A stretch of 64,000 bases of DNA from positions 124,001 to 188,000 of the forward strand of contig DATCMB010000019.1 of assembly GCA_036563615.1 (NCBI GenBank), in the 5' to 3' direction. This document shows, one piece after another, positions 61,697 to 64,000 of this stretch. Below the pieces are notes generated by a model. The model did not search any database. It was given only the letters and a program-made list of their open reading frames with translations, and was not told the origin of the DNA. Origin of the DNA: Candidatus Binatia bacterium. GTDB lineage: Bacteria; Desulfobacterota; Binatia; UBA12015. Positions within the stretch are counted from its first letter, which is position 1. Each line of letters opens with the position of its first letter. A program made the translations under genes and the position numbers.

Positions 61697-63946
61697 ATGA
61701 GCGTGAAATCAGGGCCGGGAGAGCAACGCAAGCGCACGGACGTCCTGCTCGCGCTGCTGCTGTGTCTCGCGGTCGCCTGGTGGTTCGCGCCGCTGCTCGC
61801 GGGGCGCGCGATCGTCGCCGAGCCGGACATGCTCGCGGCGCTGCTGCCGCTGAAGTCGTTCCTCGCGCGCGCGATCGCCGAGGGCCGGTGGCCGCTGTGG
61901 AACCCCGACGCGGCGCTCGGCAAGCCGTTCCTCGCCGATCTGCTCGCGGGCGCGCTCTACCCGGGCAACCTGCTGCTCGCCGTGCCGCCGTTCTGGCGCG
62001 GGCTGAACTTGCTCTTCGTCGCACACTACGCGTTCACCGCGCTCGGCGCCTGGCTGCTGCTGCGCGTGTGGAGCTTGCCGCGGAGCGCGGCGCTGCTGGG
62101 GGCCGTGGTGTGGACCTTCGGCGGCACCATGGTGTCGCTCGGCAACGTGCTGAACCAGCTTCTGTCCGCCGCGTGGCTGCCGTGGATCCTGTGGGCGTGG
62201 CTCCGGCCGCGCGCGCTCGGCGTCAAGATCGCGCTCTCGTCGCTCGCGATGGGCATGGCGCTGCTCGCCGGTGGGCCGGAGATGGTGCTGGTGTCGGCGG
62301 CGGCGCTGGTGCTCACGAGCCGACATCCTGCGAGCCTCGTCGTGCCGCCGCTCGCGTTCGCCCTCGCGGCCGTCGAGCTGCTGCCGTTCGGTCACTACTT
62401 GACGGAGACCTGGCGCGGCACGTTCGGCTTCGACCCCGCGACCGCGATGCGCTACTCGGTGCCGCCGATCGACCTCGCGCAGCTCGCGCTCGCCTGGTGG
62501 CCGCCGTCGCCCGAGCGCTTCATGCCGCAGATCTACGTCGGGCCCGCGGTGCTCGCGCTCGCCGTCGCGGGCCTGCTCGCGTCGCGCACGGGACGTCTCT
62601 ACTGGGCGCCCGTCGCGCTCGGCGCGCTGCTCGTCGTGATGGGCTCGCACACACCGGTCTATCCGTTCCTCCACGCGCACGTGCCGCTGTCGAATCTGCT
62701 GCGCTATCCCGAGAAGCTCTTCCTCGGCGTGCACGCGCTGCTCGCCGTGGGAGCCGCGTTCGGGCTCGCGGCGCTGCTCGCGGTCGCGCGGCGCCATGGT
62801 CGCGCGCGGCTCGCGACGCTGGCGAGCGTCGTGGTCGTCGCGGGCGTGTTCTTCGACCTCGCGCGCGCGAATCGCGACGTCCTCTACGCGCCGCAGCCGG
62901 CCGCGATCCTCGACCCGCCTGCCGTGGCGCGCGCGATCCTCGCGGACACCTCCACGCGTCAAGCAAGCAATGCTTCAGATGAGAGCGGAGCGGCGGTCGT
63001 CGGCGCGCCGCGCATCTACGCCAACCCGACCGGACGCTACATTCCGCGCTCGCTCGCCGCGGCGGTGGCGATCGATCGCAACCTGCCGTGGGGCGCGGTC
63101 GCCGAGCTCTACGGCCTCGCCAACGTCAACTCGCCGAGCTCGCTGAACCTCGTCAAGCACGAGCACCTGCACGAGATGCTCGCCGCCGTGCCGCGCGATC
63201 AGGCGCTGCGCGTGCTGGCCGCGCTCGGCACCGAGTACGTGACGAGCTTCGTCTGGCTCGATGGCACGCCCGGCCTGCGTCCGCTCGACGTCGAGGGCGA
63301 GTCGCTCGGCGTGCGCGCGTACGCCTTCGAGGATGCGCGGCCGCGCGCGTTCGTCGCGCAGCGCATCGAGATCGCGCCCGACGCGGAGCGCGCGCTCGAG
63401 CGCTTCGTCGCGCTCGCCGGCGAGGGCGCGGCGGACGTCGCGGTGCTGACGGCGCAAGGCGCGCGCTCGCTCGGCCTGCCCACGGCGTCCGCGATGGGAG
63501 CGGGCATGGGTGACGGCGCGGCGCGGGCCGCCGTGCGCCTGGTCGCGGATCGGCAGAGCGAGCTCGTCCTCGACGTCGATCTCGCCGACGACGGGTTGCT
63601 GGTCGTGAACGACACCTTCCTCGGCGGCTGGCGCGCGTCGGTCGACGGCGTCGAGGCGTCGATCGTCGAGGTGAACGGCCTCGTGCGCGGCGTCTGGCTG
63701 CGCGCGGGCGCGCACCGCGTCGTCCTGCGCTACCTGCCGCCGGGACTCCTCGCGGGTGCCGCCGTGACGCTGCTCGCGCTCGCGGCGCTCGGCGCGCTTG
63801 CGTGGCACGGGCGTCGCAGCGTCGCGCTCGCGCGGGCGGGCGCGCCAGCGCGCGGAGACGTCGCTGCGCCACACGAAGCGACCCCGCACGAAGCTTCTCC
63901 GGCCGTCGAGCCGGGCCGCCCGGAGCTTCCGGCGCCGAGCCGCTGA
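61697..63946 (+). CDS. Large YfhO-like membrane protein
   Basis: 749 aa from ATG 61697. About ten hydrophobic helices in residues ~15-410 (VLLALLLCLAVAWWFAPLLAG; ALLGAVVWTFGGTMVSLGN; NLLRYPEKLFLGVHALLAVGAAFGLAALLA). The extracytoplasmic start EPDMLAALLPLKSFLARAIAEGRWPLWNPDAALGKPFLAD fits the first loop of the YfhO family, in which 'P-LWNP' is conserved. The C-terminal half is soluble beta-rich sequence with VNDTFLGGWRASVDGVEASIVEVNGLVRGVWLRAGAHRVVLRYLPPG, the YfhO C-terminal domain, and one last helix. YfhO members glycosylate lipoteichoic acid in Firmicutes; in other bacteria the substrate is unknown. The end of the frame lies 54 nt before the window edge. Confidence 0.82.
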   Translation: MSVKSGPGEQRKRTDVLLALLLCLAVAWWFAPLLAGRAIVAEPDMLAALLPLKSFLARAIAEGRWPLWNPDAALGKPFLADLLAGALYPGNLLLAVPPFWRGLNLLFVAHYAFTALGAWLLLRVWSLPRSAALLGAVVWTFGGTMVSLGNVLNQLLSAAWLPWILWAWLRPRALGVKIALSSLAMGMALLAGGPEMVLVSAAALVLTSRHPASLVVPPLAFALAAVELLPFGHYLTETWRGTFGFDPATAMRYSVPPIDLAQLALAWWPPSPERFMPQIYVGPAVLALAVAGLLASRTGRLYWAPVALGALLVVMGSHTPVYPFLHAHVPLSNLLRYPEKLFLGVHALLAVGAAFGLAALLAVARRHGRARLATLASVVVVAGVFFDLARANRDVLYAPQPAAILDPPAVARAILADTSTRQASNASDESGAAVVGAPRIYANPTGRYIPRSLAAAVAIDRNLPWGAVAELYGLANVNSPSSLNLVKHEHLHEMLAAVPRDQALRVLAALGTEYVTSFVWLDGTPGLRPLDVEGESLGVRAYAFEDARPRAFVAQRIEIAPDAERALERFVALAGEGAADVAVLTAQGARSLGLPTASAMGAGMGDGAARAAVRLVADRQSELVLDVDLADDGLLVVNDTFLGGWRASVDGVEASIVEVNGLVRGVWLRAGAHRVVLRYLPPGLLAGAAVTLLALAALGALAWHGRRSVALARAGAPARGDVAAPHEATPHEASPAVEPGRPELPAPSR

Positions 63947-64000
63947 GCTGCGAGCTCGCGAGGGGAGGGCGGCCGCCGGTCGCCGCGGCGCTCGCCGGCG
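63947..64000. other. Window end
   Basis: 54 bp after the YfhO-like stop with no recognisable feature. Confidence 0.3.

Overview
This is a very GC-rich, gene-dense 64 kb stretch of bacterial chromosome (I judge above 70% GC by eye) with strong G/C third-position bias, so most antisense frames stay open by chance. The lineage is not fixed by any marker here. F420-type enzymes (two LLM oxidoreductases, two PPOX proteins), a WS/DGAT acyltransferase, a thiolase/DUF35 pair, secreted proteins with myxobacterial-type Cys-rich tails and a fused MFS/spermidine synthase would fit a deltaproteobacterium-like group such as Candidatus Binatota or Myxococcota; this is a low-confidence inference. I see no rRNA, tRNA, CRISPR, transposase or prophage genes, so it reads as ordinary chromosome with a few duplicated or decaying genes.

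Layout. 0-13 kb: mixed single genes (methyltransferase, Tat-exported multicopper oxidase, HAD hydrolase, MoxR ATPase, two PPOX proteins, a WS/DGAT acyltransferase fused to a CBS pair, GNAT, VWA protein, AA10 LPMO, YebC, aminotransferase). 13.4-21.4 kb: a five-gene MoxR/DUF58/VWA operon with overlapping ends. 21.5-25.9 kb: a ferredoxin, then two copies of a secreted-protein cassette (promoter block, gene, hairpin terminator) flanking a TetR regulator; the left copy is frameshifted. 25.9-34.1 kb: a NorD/CbbO-like VWA protein, a broken GT-C-like membrane protein, a TSUP permease, an SDR, a CbbQ/NorQ-type ATPase and YqgE/AlgH. 34-47.6 kb: fused MFS/spermidine synthase with TPRs, an MFS exporter, a beta-helix protein, a DUF35/thiolase pair divergent from an LLM enzyme, an anion permease and small secreted proteins. 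47.6-57.6 kb: a CsoR regulator divergent from a methyltransferase with two operator-like palindromes, lipid-type enzymes, then a CusCBA-like heavy-metal efflux operon led by a small Cys-rich exported protein. 57.7-64 kb: PQQ-type propeller lipoprotein, rhomboid protease, LLM enzyme, large membrane protein.

Themes. (1) Copper and heavy metals: multicopper oxidase, AA10 LPMO, CsoR with operator sites, and the Cus-like pump are four independent links. (2) Three different MoxR-class ATPase plus VWA sets lie within 34 kb; they are chaperone-like pairs whose clients are not in the window. (3) Many genes lack a Shine-Dalgarno sequence and instead have a -10-like box 5-10 nt before the start codon, pointing to leaderless transcripts. 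(4) The 7-mer CGTCAAG/CTTGACG is strikingly frequent in all frames and in intergenic DNA.
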